A model generated the notes under the pieces. The model did no database searches. It was given only the letters and a program-made list of their open reading frames with translations, and was not told the DNA's origin. The translations under genes and the position numbers were made by a program. Of a DNA stretch of 64,000 nucleotides, positions 7,440 to 14,901 are shown piece by piece. Source of the stretch: Methyloversatilis universalis EHg5 (GTDB taxonomy: Bacteria; Pseudomonadota; Gammaproteobacteria; Burkholderiales; Rhodocyclaceae); NCBI RefSeq assembly GCF_000378945.1, contig NZ_KB900539.1, positions 1,251,661 through 1,315,660 on the forward strand, written 5' to 3'. Numbering within the stretch: position 1 is the stretch's first letter; each line of letters starts with the position of its first letter.

Positions 7440-8708
7440 TCAGCGCAGGTTGCCGCGCAGCCGCTGCACGTCGACCGAACTGACCGGCGACGCGCTATTG
7501 CCCCAGCTGCCGCGGATGTGCGACACCACCATCGCGATGTCGTCATCGCTCAACGAGGCGGCGAACGGCGGCATGCCGTAGGGGCGCGGATTGCCGCGGG
7601 TGGCCGGCGCGTAGCCGCCGCCCAGCACGGTGCGGATGGCATTGGCCGGCGGGTCCATCGAAACCGCGCGGTTGCCGGCCAGAGCCGGCCACACGCCGGG
7701 CCGGCCTTCGCCGCGCTCGCCGTGGCAGTCGGCGCACTGGTCGGCGTACAGCTGCGCGCCGCGTTCGCGCCGCAGTTCGTCCTGCACGCCGGCGAAGTCG
7801 CTCTTCACCGGCCGGGTCTGCGGCAGCGCTTTCAGATAGACCGCCATCGCGTCCAGGTCGGCGGCCGACAGATGCTGGGTGCTGCCGAACACCACCTCGG
7901 CCATCGGGCCGGCAGCGGTCGCGTGCGGCGTCACGCCGTCACGCAGCAGCGCCACCACTTCGGCCTGTGGCCAGTCGGCGACCGATGCTTCATGCGGCGA
8001 GGCGAGCGACGGCGCGTACCAGTTCTGGCCCGGCATCAGGCCGCCGGCCAGCGCGTCCGGGTCGGTGCTGGCGCCCAGCGCATTGCGCGGCGCGTGGCAG
8101 GCGCTGCAGTGGCCCAGACCCTGCACCAGATAGGCGCCGCGGTTCCATTCGGCGGGCTTGCCGGCATCCGGCTGGAACACACCCGGCTTGAAATACAGCG
8201 TGCGCCAGGCCAGCAGCGCCGCCTGGGTGTCGTAGGGGAAGCGCAGCGCGTGCGTCCGGTTCGGCTGGTCGACCGCAGGCAGGGTCTGCAGCCAGGCGAA
8301 CAGTGCGTCGGCGTCGGCACGGGTGACGCGGGTGTAGTTCGTGTAGGGGAAAGCCGGGTAGAGCAGCCGGCCGTCGCGGCCGCGACCGTCGTGCAGCGCG
8401 TTCCAGAAATCGTCCGCCGACCACTGGCCGAGGCCGGTTTTCGCGTCGGACGTGAGATTGCTGGTGTAGAGGGTGCCGAAAGGCGTGTCCATCGCGCGGC
8501 CACCGGCGCCGGGTGTGCCGCCGGGCGCGGTGTGGCAGGCGAGGCAGTTGCCGGCCCGCGCCAGATATTCACCGCGCGCGACCAGGGCGGTCGGTTCATC
8601 CGTGGACGGCGAGGCGGGTGAGGTATCCGACGCCGGCTTCAGTGCGACATACACAGCGGTCGTGGCCAGCGCGGTGACGACGAGAACAGACAGGGCGAGA
8701 CGTTTCAT
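7440..8708 (-). CDS. Triheme cytochrome c, alcohol/aldehyde dehydrogenase electron-transfer subunit type
   Basis: The 422-residue protein has an N-terminal membrane anchor/signal (residues 1-22) and three CXXCH heme sites: CLACH (55-59), CSACH (201-205) and CADCH (325-329). Three-domain cytochromes of this size are the electron-accepting subunit of membrane alcohol, gluconate or aldehyde dehydrogenases (AdhB-like), passing electrons to quinone or oxidase. No dehydrogenase subunit is encoded beside it, so its partner is unknown. Its start overlaps the stop of the upstream c4-type cytochrome gene (ATGA), which implies translational coupling. The heme assignment is direct; the physiological role is inferred. 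Confidence 0.82.
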   Translation of the reverse strand: MKRLALSVLVVTALATTAVYVALKPASDTSPASPSTDEPTALVARGEYLARAGNCLACHTAPGGTPGAGGRAMDTPFGTLYTSNLTSDAKTGLGQWSADDFWNALHDGRGRDGRLLYPAFPYTNYTRVTRADADALFAWLQTLPAVDQPNRTHALRFPYDTQAALLAWRTLYFKPGVFQPDAGKPAEWNRGAYLVQGLGHCSACHAPRNALGASTDPDALAGGLMPGQNWYAPSLASPHEASVADWPQAEVVALLRDGVTPHATAAGPMAEVVFGSTQHLSAADLDAMAVYLKALPQTRPVKSDFAGVQDELRRERGAQLYADQCADCHGERGEGRPGVWPALAGNRAVSMDPPANAIRTVLGGGYAPATRGNPRPYGMPPFAASLSDDDIAMVVSHIRGSWGNSASPVSSVDVQRLRGNLR

Positions 8709-9424
8709 CGCGCGGCCTCCGTCACGCCACCGCAGCGTATCGGCAGCGGCTTTTCCAGCGCGGCGGCAGGCTTGCCGCCCAGGCTGACCGGTTGTGACGA
8801 CAGCCAGTGGGCCACCGACTGGATGTCTTCAGCGTTCAGCTTCCGCGCTACTTCAGCCATGCAGTCCGGTGCATGTGCATGGCGTATGCCGCTCTTCCAG
8901 CCGGCAAGCTGGGCGGCCAGATAGTCGTGCGGCAGGCCGAGCAGGCCGGGCAGGGCCGGCGCGACGCCGGTCAGTGCGCTGCCGTGGCAGCTGGCACAGG
9001 CCGGAATGTCGCGCGCCGGGTCGCCGTCGCGTACCAGCCGTTCGCCGTGCGCCAGCACCGCGGGCTTCTGCGTGCTGCGGGCAGGCGGCGGGTAGGGCAG
9101 GTCGAGCGCGGAGAAATGACGGGCGATTTCCTGCAGGTAATCGTCGGTCAGCGTCTGCAGCAGCCCGCTCATCAGCGGGTACTGGCGGCGGCCGTCGCGG
9201 AAGTTCACCAGCTGGTTGTACAGATAGCCGGCCGGCTTGCCGGCGATGCGCGGGTAGTAGCCGTCGGCCGCTGCGCGGCCTTCCGCGCCATGGCAGCCGG
9301 TACAGGCTTTCACCCGCAGATCGATGTCCGGGTGTTCGCCGGGGGCGGCGAAGGCGGTGGCGGCCGACAGCGCGAACAGACCGAACAGCGCGCGGGTGGT
9401 TAATGCGATGGAGATGCGGTTCAT
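8705..9424 (-). CDS. Diheme cytochrome c4-like protein
   Basis: I chose the ATG at 9424 (MNRISIAL) because it begins a clear Sec signal peptide ending FA-A at about residue 27; the long upstream frame has no such feature. The 239-residue product has two CXXCH sites, CTGCH (41-45) and CASCH (143-147), each heading a class I cytochrome domain, with PRIAGKPAGYLYNQL between them, a typical c4/c-class stretch. It is periplasmic and probably passes electrons to or from the triheme cytochrome encoded next. The stop overlaps the next start by four bases. Confidence 0.82.
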   Translation of the reverse strand: MNRISIALTTRALFGLFALSAATAFAAPGEHPDIDLRVKACTGCHGAEGRAAADGYYPRIAGKPAGYLYNQLVNFRDGRRQYPLMSGLLQTLTDDYLQEIARHFSALDLPYPPPARSTQKPAVLAHGERLVRDGDPARDIPACASCHGSALTGVAPALPGLLGLPHDYLAAQLAGWKSGIRHAHAPDCMAEVARKLNAEDIQSVAHWLSSQPVSLGGKPAAALEKPLPIRCGGVTEAAR

Positions 9425-9524
9425 GGCGAAGCGGGCAGCGTGAAGTCCGGCTGCATGATAAGCGCTGCCCGAGCCGGGGCGCCCGGACCGCCGGGTTATG
9501 AGCCGATGAGGCGCGCCACAGCGG

Positions 9525-10013
9525 TTACAGGCTGCGTATCTTGCGGAGCAGCGCGGTGGTCGACCGTTCGTGCTCGAAGGCGATGGATTCGACCCGCCCG
9601 CCGCGCGCCAGCACCTCGGTCGCGCCGACGATGCGCTCCACCGGCCAGTCACCACCCTTGACCAGCACGTCCGGCGTGCAGGCGTTGATGAGGTCGAGCG
9701 GCGTGTCGGCGTCGAACCAGGTGACCAGACTGACCGATTCCAGCGCGGCGATCACCGCGGCGCGGTCTTCCAGCGCATTGACCGGCCGGTCGTCGCCCTT
9801 GCCCTGGCGGTGCACCGACGCGTCGGTGTTCAGCGCGACGATGAGCGCGCCGCCCAGCGCCCGCGCCTGCGCGAGGCAGGTTACGTGGCCGCGATGCACG
9901 ATGTCGAAACAGCCGTTGGTGAACACCACCGGGCCGGGCAGCGCCGCGCGACGCGCCACGATTTCATCCGGCGGGCAGATCTTGGCTTCGAAAGCCGGCA
10001 GGCCGCCGCGCAT
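9525..10013 (-). CDS. rfaE2: D-glycero-beta-D-manno-heptose 1-phosphate adenylyltransferase (RfaE2-type)
   Basis: The 162-residue single-domain enzyme carries the nucleotidyltransferase signature FTNGCFDIVHRGHV, in which HRGH is the HxGH ATP-binding motif, and KGGDWPVERIVGA near the C-terminus. It transfers AMP from ATP to heptose 1-phosphate on the way to ADP-heptose for the lipopolysaccharide inner core. Only the C-terminal half of the E. coli HldE fusion is present, so the kinase must be encoded elsewhere. The ATG at 10013 overlaps the stop of the upstream ferritin-like gene by one base (TGATG), so the two are cotranslated. Confidence 0.88.
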   Translation of the reverse strand: MRGGLPAFEAKICPPDEIVARRAALPGPVVFTNGCFDIVHRGHVTCLAQARALGGALIVALNTDASVHRQGKGDDRPVNALEDRAAVIAALESVSLVTWFDADTPLDLINACTPDVLVKGGDWPVERIVGATEVLARGGRVESIAFEHERSTTALLRKIRSL

Positions 10014-10843
10014 CAGGCGGCGCCGGCGTACTGCTTGCGGAAGCGGTTCAGGTCGCCCACGGTCTTGAAGCTTTCGCCGAACAGCGAGCTCAGATTGCGC
10101 AGGATGCCGCCGATCACGCGGGCCTCGCAGTCCTTGTCGAAGCGGATCTGTTCGTCCAGCCAGCGCTCCAGCCATTCGGGGTCGGGCAGGCGCGACTGCA
10201 CCGTGTCGCGCGGAAAATGCGCCTTGCTCACGTGCAGATTGGTCGGATGCATCGGTTTGCCGGCACGGCCGCTGGCGGCCATCAGCATGCCGATCTTCGA
10301 GAACGCGGCGCGTGCGGCGTCGCCGGCCTGGTCGATCGCCCGCTTCATGTACTTCAGATAGGCGCCGCCGTGGCGGGCCTCGTCGCGCGACAGCAGATCG
10401 TAGATGTGCTTGATCACCGGTTCGGTATGCCAGTCGGACGCACGGCGGTACCACTGGGTCAGGCGCACCTCGCCGCAGAAGTGCAGCATCAGCGTTTCCA
10501 GCGCCGGCGCCGGGTCGAACTCGAAGCGCACCTCGTGCAGCTCGGCTTCGGTCGGCGCCAGGTCGGGGCGGAAGCGACGCAGGTATTCGATCAGCACCAG
10601 CGAGTGCTTCTGTTCCTCGTAGAACCAGATCGACATGAAGGCCGAGAAGTCGGAGTCGTCACGGTTGTCGCGCAGGAACATTTCGGTGGCCGGCAGCGCC
10701 GACCATTCGGTGATGGCGTTCATCTTCACCGTCATCGCCTGTTCGTCGGACAGCAGCGATGCGTCGAAACTGTCCCATGGCACGTCCTTGGCCATGTCCC
10801 AGCGTGCCGACTCCAGGGATTTGAACAGTTCGGGATAGAGCAT
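10013..10843 (-). CDS. Ferritin-like di-iron family protein
   Basis: The start at 10843 (MLYPELFKS) has an AAGGAG ribosome site; a longer frame exists, but its N-terminus does not resemble a protein. The 276-residue, mainly helical protein has EEQKH and DEARH motifs, the ExxH-type ligands of a carboxylate-bridged di-iron centre as in ferritin-like or acyl-ACP desaturase-like proteins. It lacks a signal peptide and is probably cytoplasmic. The substrate is unknown. Coupling to the heptose adenylyltransferase hints at an envelope or lipid A related oxygenation or desaturation, but that is only inference from position. Confidence 0.65.
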   Translation of the reverse strand: MLYPELFKSLESARWDMAKDVPWDSFDASLLSDEQAMTVKMNAITEWSALPATEMFLRDNRDDSDFSAFMSIWFYEEQKHSLVLIEYLRRFRPDLAPTEAELHEVRFEFDPAPALETLMLHFCGEVRLTQWYRRASDWHTEPVIKHIYDLLSRDEARHGGAYLKYMKRAIDQAGDAARAAFSKIGMLMAASGRAGKPMHPTNLHVSKAHFPRDTVQSRLPDPEWLERWLDEQIRFDKDCEARVIGGILRNLSSLFGESFKTVGDLNRFRKQYAGAA

Positions 10844-10979
10844 GAAGCGGCTCCTTGAGAAAAAAACATTGTACGCGAGCGAAAGACAGGCCGATGACAG
10901 CGCGCCGGTCGGCCCCGGAGCACTCATTCAAGCATGCGGCTGTGTCAGTTGATCGACGGAAAAGCGGCTTTGTGCCGGC

Positions 10980-11885
10980 TCAGTGGCGGCTGCGCCAGTC
11001 GGACACGGTGTCCGGCAGTTCGCCGATGTCTCGCATCAGCCGTATGCCCGGCTCTTCGCGCAAGCGCGCCGGTGCGCCGGCGCCGCCCACCCACAGCTCG
11101 ATGGAGGGCGGCAGCGTGGCGCGCAGCGTGCGCAGCCCGTCCAGTGCCTGACGGGCCGGAAAGGCGGCGCTGAAGGACAGCGCCACCACGTCGGCGGATG
11201 CGGTCTGCGCAGCCCGCACGATGTCGGTCACCGGCATGCGCGGACCGAGCGAGCAGCAGTGCGCGCCTTCGGCGGACAGCATGACTTCGGCCATCAGCAG
11301 GCCGAGTCCGTGTTCTTCTTCCGGCAAGGTGGTCAGCAGCACCCGCGGCGGCCTGCCCGGGCGCGGATAGCTGGCCAGGGCGCCGCGCAGGAAGGTCTGC
11401 AGCTGCTCGGTGTAGAAATGTTCGTCCGGCACGCCCAGTTCGCCGCGCAGCCAGGCTTCGCCGATGTCCACGTTCAGTGGCGCGATCAGGTCGGTGATCA
11501 GGCCTTTCAGCCCCTTTTCCAGCAGTGCGGCCTGGAAGCCGCGGCGCAGCGCCTCGACATCGTGCGCGCGCAGCGCGGCGACCAGCTCTCCGGACAGCAG
11601 CGTCGGGGCCCGGCGCGTGCGGTCGGCGGCGATCAGTGCGTCAAGTTCGTCGGCCGGCAGCGCCAGCAGCTTGCCTGGCCGCCAGCCCTGATCCATCAGC
11701 CGGCAGATCAGGCGCAGTCGATCGACCTGGTCACGCGGATAGAGCCGCTCGCCGGCCTCATCGCGTATCGGCGCGGGAAAGCCATAGCGCCTTTCCCACA
11801 CCCTCAGCGTGTCTTTCAGCAGACCGGTTTCGCGTTCCACGGCACCGATGGTCGACAGCGCCGGGCTCGAAGCAGTGGTATTCAT
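10980..11885 (-). CDS. litR: MerR-family regulator with B12-binding domain (LitR/CarH light sensor type)
   Basis: The 301-residue protein has an N-terminal MerR winged helix (STIGAVERETGL through the WERRYGFP recognition region, residues ~11-80), a helical bundle, and a C-terminal cobalamin-binding domain. The CarH photoreceptor hallmarks are present: Wx9EH (W145, E155, H156) and the lower-ligand ExHxxG (E190, H192, G195). Proteins of this type bind adenosylcobalamin in the dark as repressing oligomers and release DNA in light. It is divergent from a nine-gene operon whose lipid-modifying genes are classical LitR or ChrR/sigmaE targets. Two identical-arm palindromes lie in the intergenic region. 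The B12 role is strongly suggested but unproven here. Confidence 0.85.
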   Translation of the reverse strand: MNTTASSPALSTIGAVERETGLLKDTLRVWERRYGFPAPIRDEAGERLYPRDQVDRLRLICRLMDQGWRPGKLLALPADELDALIAADRTRRAPTLLSGELVAALRAHDVEALRRGFQAALLEKGLKGLITDLIAPLNVDIGEAWLRGELGVPDEHFYTEQLQTFLRGALASYPRPGRPPRVLLTTLPEEEHGLGLLMAEVMLSAEGAHCCSLGPRMPVTDIVRAAQTASADVVALSFSAAFPARQALDGLRTLRATLPPSIELWVGGAGAPARLREEPGIRLMRDIGELPDTVSDWRSRH

Positions 11886-11900
11886 TTTGTCCTGGACAAA
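11886..11900. promoter_or_regulatory. LitR-type operator 1
   Basis: TTTGTCC-T-GGACAAA is a perfect 15-bp palindrome directly at the regulator start codon (11885) and just upstream of the -35 box at 11904. Its arms are identical to those of operator 2, 63 bp away centre to centre. Confidence 0.65.
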
Positions 11901-11903
11901 TCG

Positions 11904-11932
11904 TTGACACGATCGCGCATGAGTCCTAGATT
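11904..11932 (+). promoter_or_regulatory. Sigma70 promoter of the LitR-controlled operon
   Basis: TTGACA (11904-11909), a 17-base spacer and TAGATT (11927-11932) form a near-consensus promoter between the two palindromes. The predicted start near 11940 places operator 2 just downstream of it, a repression layout. Confidence 0.7.
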
Positions 11933-11948
11933 ACGACTTGAGTCCTGT

Positions 11949-11963
11949 TTTGTCCAGGACAAA
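11949..11963. promoter_or_regulatory. LitR-type operator 2
   Basis: TTTGTCC-A-GGACAAA is a perfect palindrome with arms identical to operator 1. It lies between the predicted transcription start and the first gene of the operon, close to its ribosome site. Confidence 0.65.
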
Positions 11964-11976
11964 AAGGGAGGCAATC

Positions 11977-12249
11977 ATGAGAAAACACTGTGCCCGTTCC
12001 GTCCTCGGCCTGCTGGCTTGCGTGCTGGCCCCGGCCCTCCATGCGGTCATGCCTTCGGACGCCGAGCCCGCCGACCGGCAGCGCGCCGGTGCGCCGGGCG
12101 TGGATGCGCGCCCTGGCGACACGCGTGTCGGCGGCAATGACGAACTGATCCGTCTGCACCGCGCAGCCACCGGCATCAGCCCGCCGTCCGCCCCGGCCGG
12201 TGTGGAACCTGCGGCACTTTGCTGCGAGGTGAGCCGTGCGACGCGCTGA
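11977..12249 (+). CDS. Small exported protein, first gene of the LitR-type operon
   Basis: This 90-residue frame has an AGGGAGG ribosome site and an apparent Sec signal peptide (MRKHCARSVLGLLACVLAPA and following LHA). The mature part is short, polar and Pro/Arg/Ala-rich with two adjacent cysteines near the end (ALCCEV). I recognise no family. It overlaps the start of the glutathione peroxidase gene by 14 bases, so it could be a real small periplasmic protein or mainly a translated leader coupling ribosomes to the next gene. It lies directly behind operator 2. Confidence 0.55.
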   Translation: MRKHCARSVLGLLACVLAPALHAVMPSDAEPADRQRAGAPGVDARPGDTRVGGNDELIRLHRAATGISPPSAPAGVEPAALCCEVSRATR

Positions 12250-12793
12250 TCTTTTCCTGCTGACCGCCCTGGTGACGCTGATGACCTCTCTGACTGCCCA
12301 CGCGGCCGGCAACTGCCCGACGCTGCTGGACCGCAGCCTTCCCGGCCTGCTCGACGGCAAGCCCCGATCGCTGTGCGAATTCTCCGGCCGCGTGCTGCTG
12401 GTGGTGAATACCGCAAGCCGGTGCGGCTACACGAAACAGTACGCGGCGCTGGAAAAACTGCAGGAAACCTACGGCGCGCGCGGCCTGACCGTGCTCGGCT
12501 TTCCGTCCAACGATTTCGGCAACCAGGAGCCGGGCAGCAATAAGGACATCGCCGAGTTCTGCAGCATGACCTATGGCGTCAAGTTCCCGATGTTCGCCAA
12601 GACCGCCGTCCGGAGCGAGCCACGCGAGCCCTTCTACAGCGACCTGATCAAGGCGACCGGCTCGGCACCTGCCTGGAATTTTCACAAATACCTGATCGGC
12701 CGGGATGGCCGCAGCGTGTCGGCCTTCCCCAGCAATGTCGCGCCTGACTCGGACGTGCTGGTGCGCGAGATCGAGGCGGCGCTCGCGAAATAG
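12236..12793 (+). CDS. Exported glutathione peroxidase family protein
   Basis: The 185-residue protein starts at GTG 12236 after a GAGGTGA ribosome site and has a signal peptide ending AHAAG. The thioredoxin-fold peroxidase motifs are NTASRCGYT with the peroxidatic Cys, LGFPSNDFGNQEPG with the active-site Gln, and WNFHKYLI with the Trp/Asn. It reduces hydroperoxides with thioredoxin or glutathione. The signal peptide suggests a periplasmic site of action, where it could detoxify lipid peroxides. Its position in an operon of lipid-modifying genes under a putative B12 light sensor fits a photooxidative stress response. Confidence 0.83.
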   Translation: MRRADLFLLTALVTLMTSLTAHAAGNCPTLLDRSLPGLLDGKPRSLCEFSGRVLLVVNTASRCGYTKQYAALEKLQETYGARGLTVLGFPSNDFGNQEPGSNKDIAEFCSMTYGVKFPMFAKTAVRSEPREPFYSDLIKATGSAPAWNFHKYLIGRDGRSVSAFPSNVAPDSDVLVREIEAALAK

Positions 12794-12853
12794 GGCGGTC
12801 CGCTGCATCCGGATACGCCGTTTCCGGGTAGTGACCGACATCGGAGGTAGAAA

Positions 12854-14137
12854 ATGAAGATTGCCGTCGTCGGCGCCGGAATATCCGGGTTGTCCGCAGC
12901 CTGGCTGCTGTCACGAAGCCACGAAGTGACACTCTATGAGCAGGAGGGCCGTCTCGGCGGTCATTCGAACACGCTGGACGTAACGCTCGATGGCGTGAGC
13001 CATCCGGTCGATACCGGCTTCATCGTGTTCAACCGGGCCACCTATCCGCATCTGTGCGGACTGTTCGCCCAGCTGGGTGTACCGATTGCCGACAGCGAAA
13101 TGTCTTTCGCGGTCAGCCTTAGGCAGCCGGATCTCGAATGGGCCGGCTCCAGCCTCGCCACCGTGTTCGCGCAACCGTCCAATCTGGCGCGTCCGCGCTT
13201 CTGGGGCATGCTGCAGGACATCCTGCGCTTCAATTCCGAAGTCACGCAGAAGGCGGTGGACGGCACGGCAGAGCACATTTCGCTGGGCGATTTCCTGCAG
13301 CGCCACCGCTACGGCGACGCGTTCCGTGACTGGTATCTGCTGCCCATGGCGGCCGCCATCTGGTCCTGTCCGACCCGCACCATGCTGGCCTACCCGCTGG
13401 CCACCTTTGCCCGTTTCTGCCACAACCATGGTCTGCTGCGGGTGAATGACCGGCCGCAGTGGCTGACTGTGCGCGGCGGTTCACGCGAGTACGTGAAGCG
13501 CATCGCCTCGCAGCTGGGTGACGTGCGGCGCGCCACCGCGGTCAAGGCGCTGCACCGCGTGTCCGACGGCGTGCTGGTCGACGCCGGCGGCCTGCGCGAG
13601 CGCTACGACCAGGTGGTGCTCGCCTGTCATTCCGACCAGGCGCTGCAGCTGCTCGGCGATCAGGCCAGCGCGGCCGAACGCCGGCTGCTGGGCGCCATCG
13701 GCTATCAGACCAATCTGGCGGTGCTGCATACCGATACCGCGCTGCTGCCGCGCAACCGACGGGTGTGGTCGTCGTGGAACTACATGGCGGGCGAGGGGGC
13801 GCCGGACGACCGGCCGGTCAGCGTGTCCTACCTGATGAACCGGCTGCAGCCGCTGCCCTTCCAGCAGCCGGTGGTGGTGTCGCTGAATCCCTTCGTCGAG
13901 CCGGATCCGGCCAAGGTGATCACCCGCATCGAATATGCGCATCCGGTGTTCGATGGCCCGGCCATCGACGCCCAGCAGCGACTGCCGGAAATCCAGGGCC
14001 GCGACCGGCTGTGGTTCTGCGGTGCCTGGACTGGCTACGGTTTCCACGAGGACGGTCTGTCGTCGGCGGTGCGGGTTGCGCGTCACCTCGGTGCCGACAT
14101 TCCGTGGCTGCGCAGCAGCGAGGCGGTGAGCGCGTGA
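12854..14137 (+). CDS. FAD-dependent amine-oxidase-like oxidoreductase (COG2907 type)
   Basis: The 427-residue protein begins with a dinucleotide-binding motif VVGAGISGLSAAW (residues ~4-16) and GGHSNT, followed by features of the NAD/FAD-binding COG2907 family such as MAAAIWSCP and, near the end, FCGAWTGYGFHEDGL, the FAD-contacting C-terminal motif. A GGAGG ribosome site precedes the ATG. The family is consistently encoded with DUF1365 and cyclopropane-fatty-acid synthase-like genes, as here, and is thought to act on membrane fatty acids; in related bacteria such genes are linked to methylated or furan fatty acids. The exact reaction is not established. Confidence 0.82.
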   Translation: MKIAVVGAGISGLSAAWLLSRSHEVTLYEQEGRLGGHSNTLDVTLDGVSHPVDTGFIVFNRATYPHLCGLFAQLGVPIADSEMSFAVSLRQPDLEWAGSSLATVFAQPSNLARPRFWGMLQDILRFNSEVTQKAVDGTAEHISLGDFLQRHRYGDAFRDWYLLPMAAAIWSCPTRTMLAYPLATFARFCHNHGLLRVNDRPQWLTVRGGSREYVKRIASQLGDVRRATAVKALHRVSDGVLVDAGGLRERYDQVVLACHSDQALQLLGDQASAAERRLLGAIGYQTNLAVLHTDTALLPRNRRVWSSWNYMAGEGAPDDRPVSVSYLMNRLQPLPFQQPVVVSLNPFVEPDPAKVITRIEYAHPVFDGPAIDAQQRLPEIQGRDRLWFCGAWTGYGFHEDGLSSAVRVARHLGADIPWLRSSEAVSA

Positions 14138-14901
14138 GCGAGCCGGCGGTCAGCCTGTGCCGCGGCGCGGTGATGCACGCGCGTGCCACGCCGGTGCGCA
14201 CGCGTTTCGCCTACCGGCTGTTCTTCCTGCGCATCGCGCTGAGCCGGCTTGAGCAGCAGCCGGTGCCCATGCTGGCGCTGAACCGCTGGGCGCCGCTGTC
14301 CTTTCACTACCGCGACCACGGCGCCCGCGACGGATCGCATCCGCTGCAGTGGATACGTGCGCTGCTGGCGCGTGAAGGCCTCGGCTGTGCCGATGGAGAA
14401 GTGGTGTTGCAGACCATGCCGCGGCTGTTCGGCTACGTGTTCAACCCGGTCAGCTTCTGGTTCTGCCACGACCGCGCCGGCGCGCTGCGCGCGGTTCTGT
14501 GCGAGGTGAACAACACCTTCGGCGAACGTCACGACTATCTGGTCGCGCATCCGGACGGCAGGCCGATCACCGGCGGCGAGTGGATGCAGACCCGCAAGGT
14601 GTTTCACGTATCGCCCTTCTTTCCGGTCAGCGGTCACTACCGCTTCCGTTTCGACCGCCGCGGCGATCTGCACGCGGTGGCCATCGATTACCACGACGAC
14701 GGCGGTCGCCGCCTGCGCACCCGGCTGTCCGGCCGGGCTGCGGCGATGAGCCGTGCCGCTGCGCTGCGCGCGTTGTGCGCCCACCCGCTGATGACGCTGG
14801 CGGTGATGGCGCGCATCCACGTCCAGGCCTTCCACCTCTGGCGCGCCCGCGTGCCTTTCTTCCGCAAACCGCAACCTCCGGTACAGGAACTGACCCGATG
14901 A
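14134..14901 (+). CDS. DUF1365 family protein
   Basis: The 255-residue protein starts at GTG 14134, overlapping the stop of the preceding gene (GTGA). It carries the DUF1365 pattern: FAYRLFFLRI near the N-terminus, FGYVFNPVSFWFCHD, the EVNNTFGERHDYL segment and KVFHVSPFFPV. No catalytic function is assigned to the family. It is nearly always found between the COG2907 oxidoreductase and the cyclopropane-fatty-acid synthase, so it probably acts in the same lipid modification. Its stop overlaps the next start (ATGA). Confidence 0.85.
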   Translation: MSEPAVSLCRGAVMHARATPVRTRFAYRLFFLRIALSRLEQQPVPMLALNRWAPLSFHYRDHGARDGSHPLQWIRALLAREGLGCADGEVVLQTMPRLFGYVFNPVSFWFCHDRAGALRAVLCEVNNTFGERHDYLVAHPDGRPITGGEWMQTRKVFHVSPFFPVSGHYRFRFDRRGDLHAVAIDYHDDGGRRLRTRLSGRAAAMSRAAALRALCAHPLMTLAVMARIHVQAFHLWRARVPFFRKPQPPVQELTR

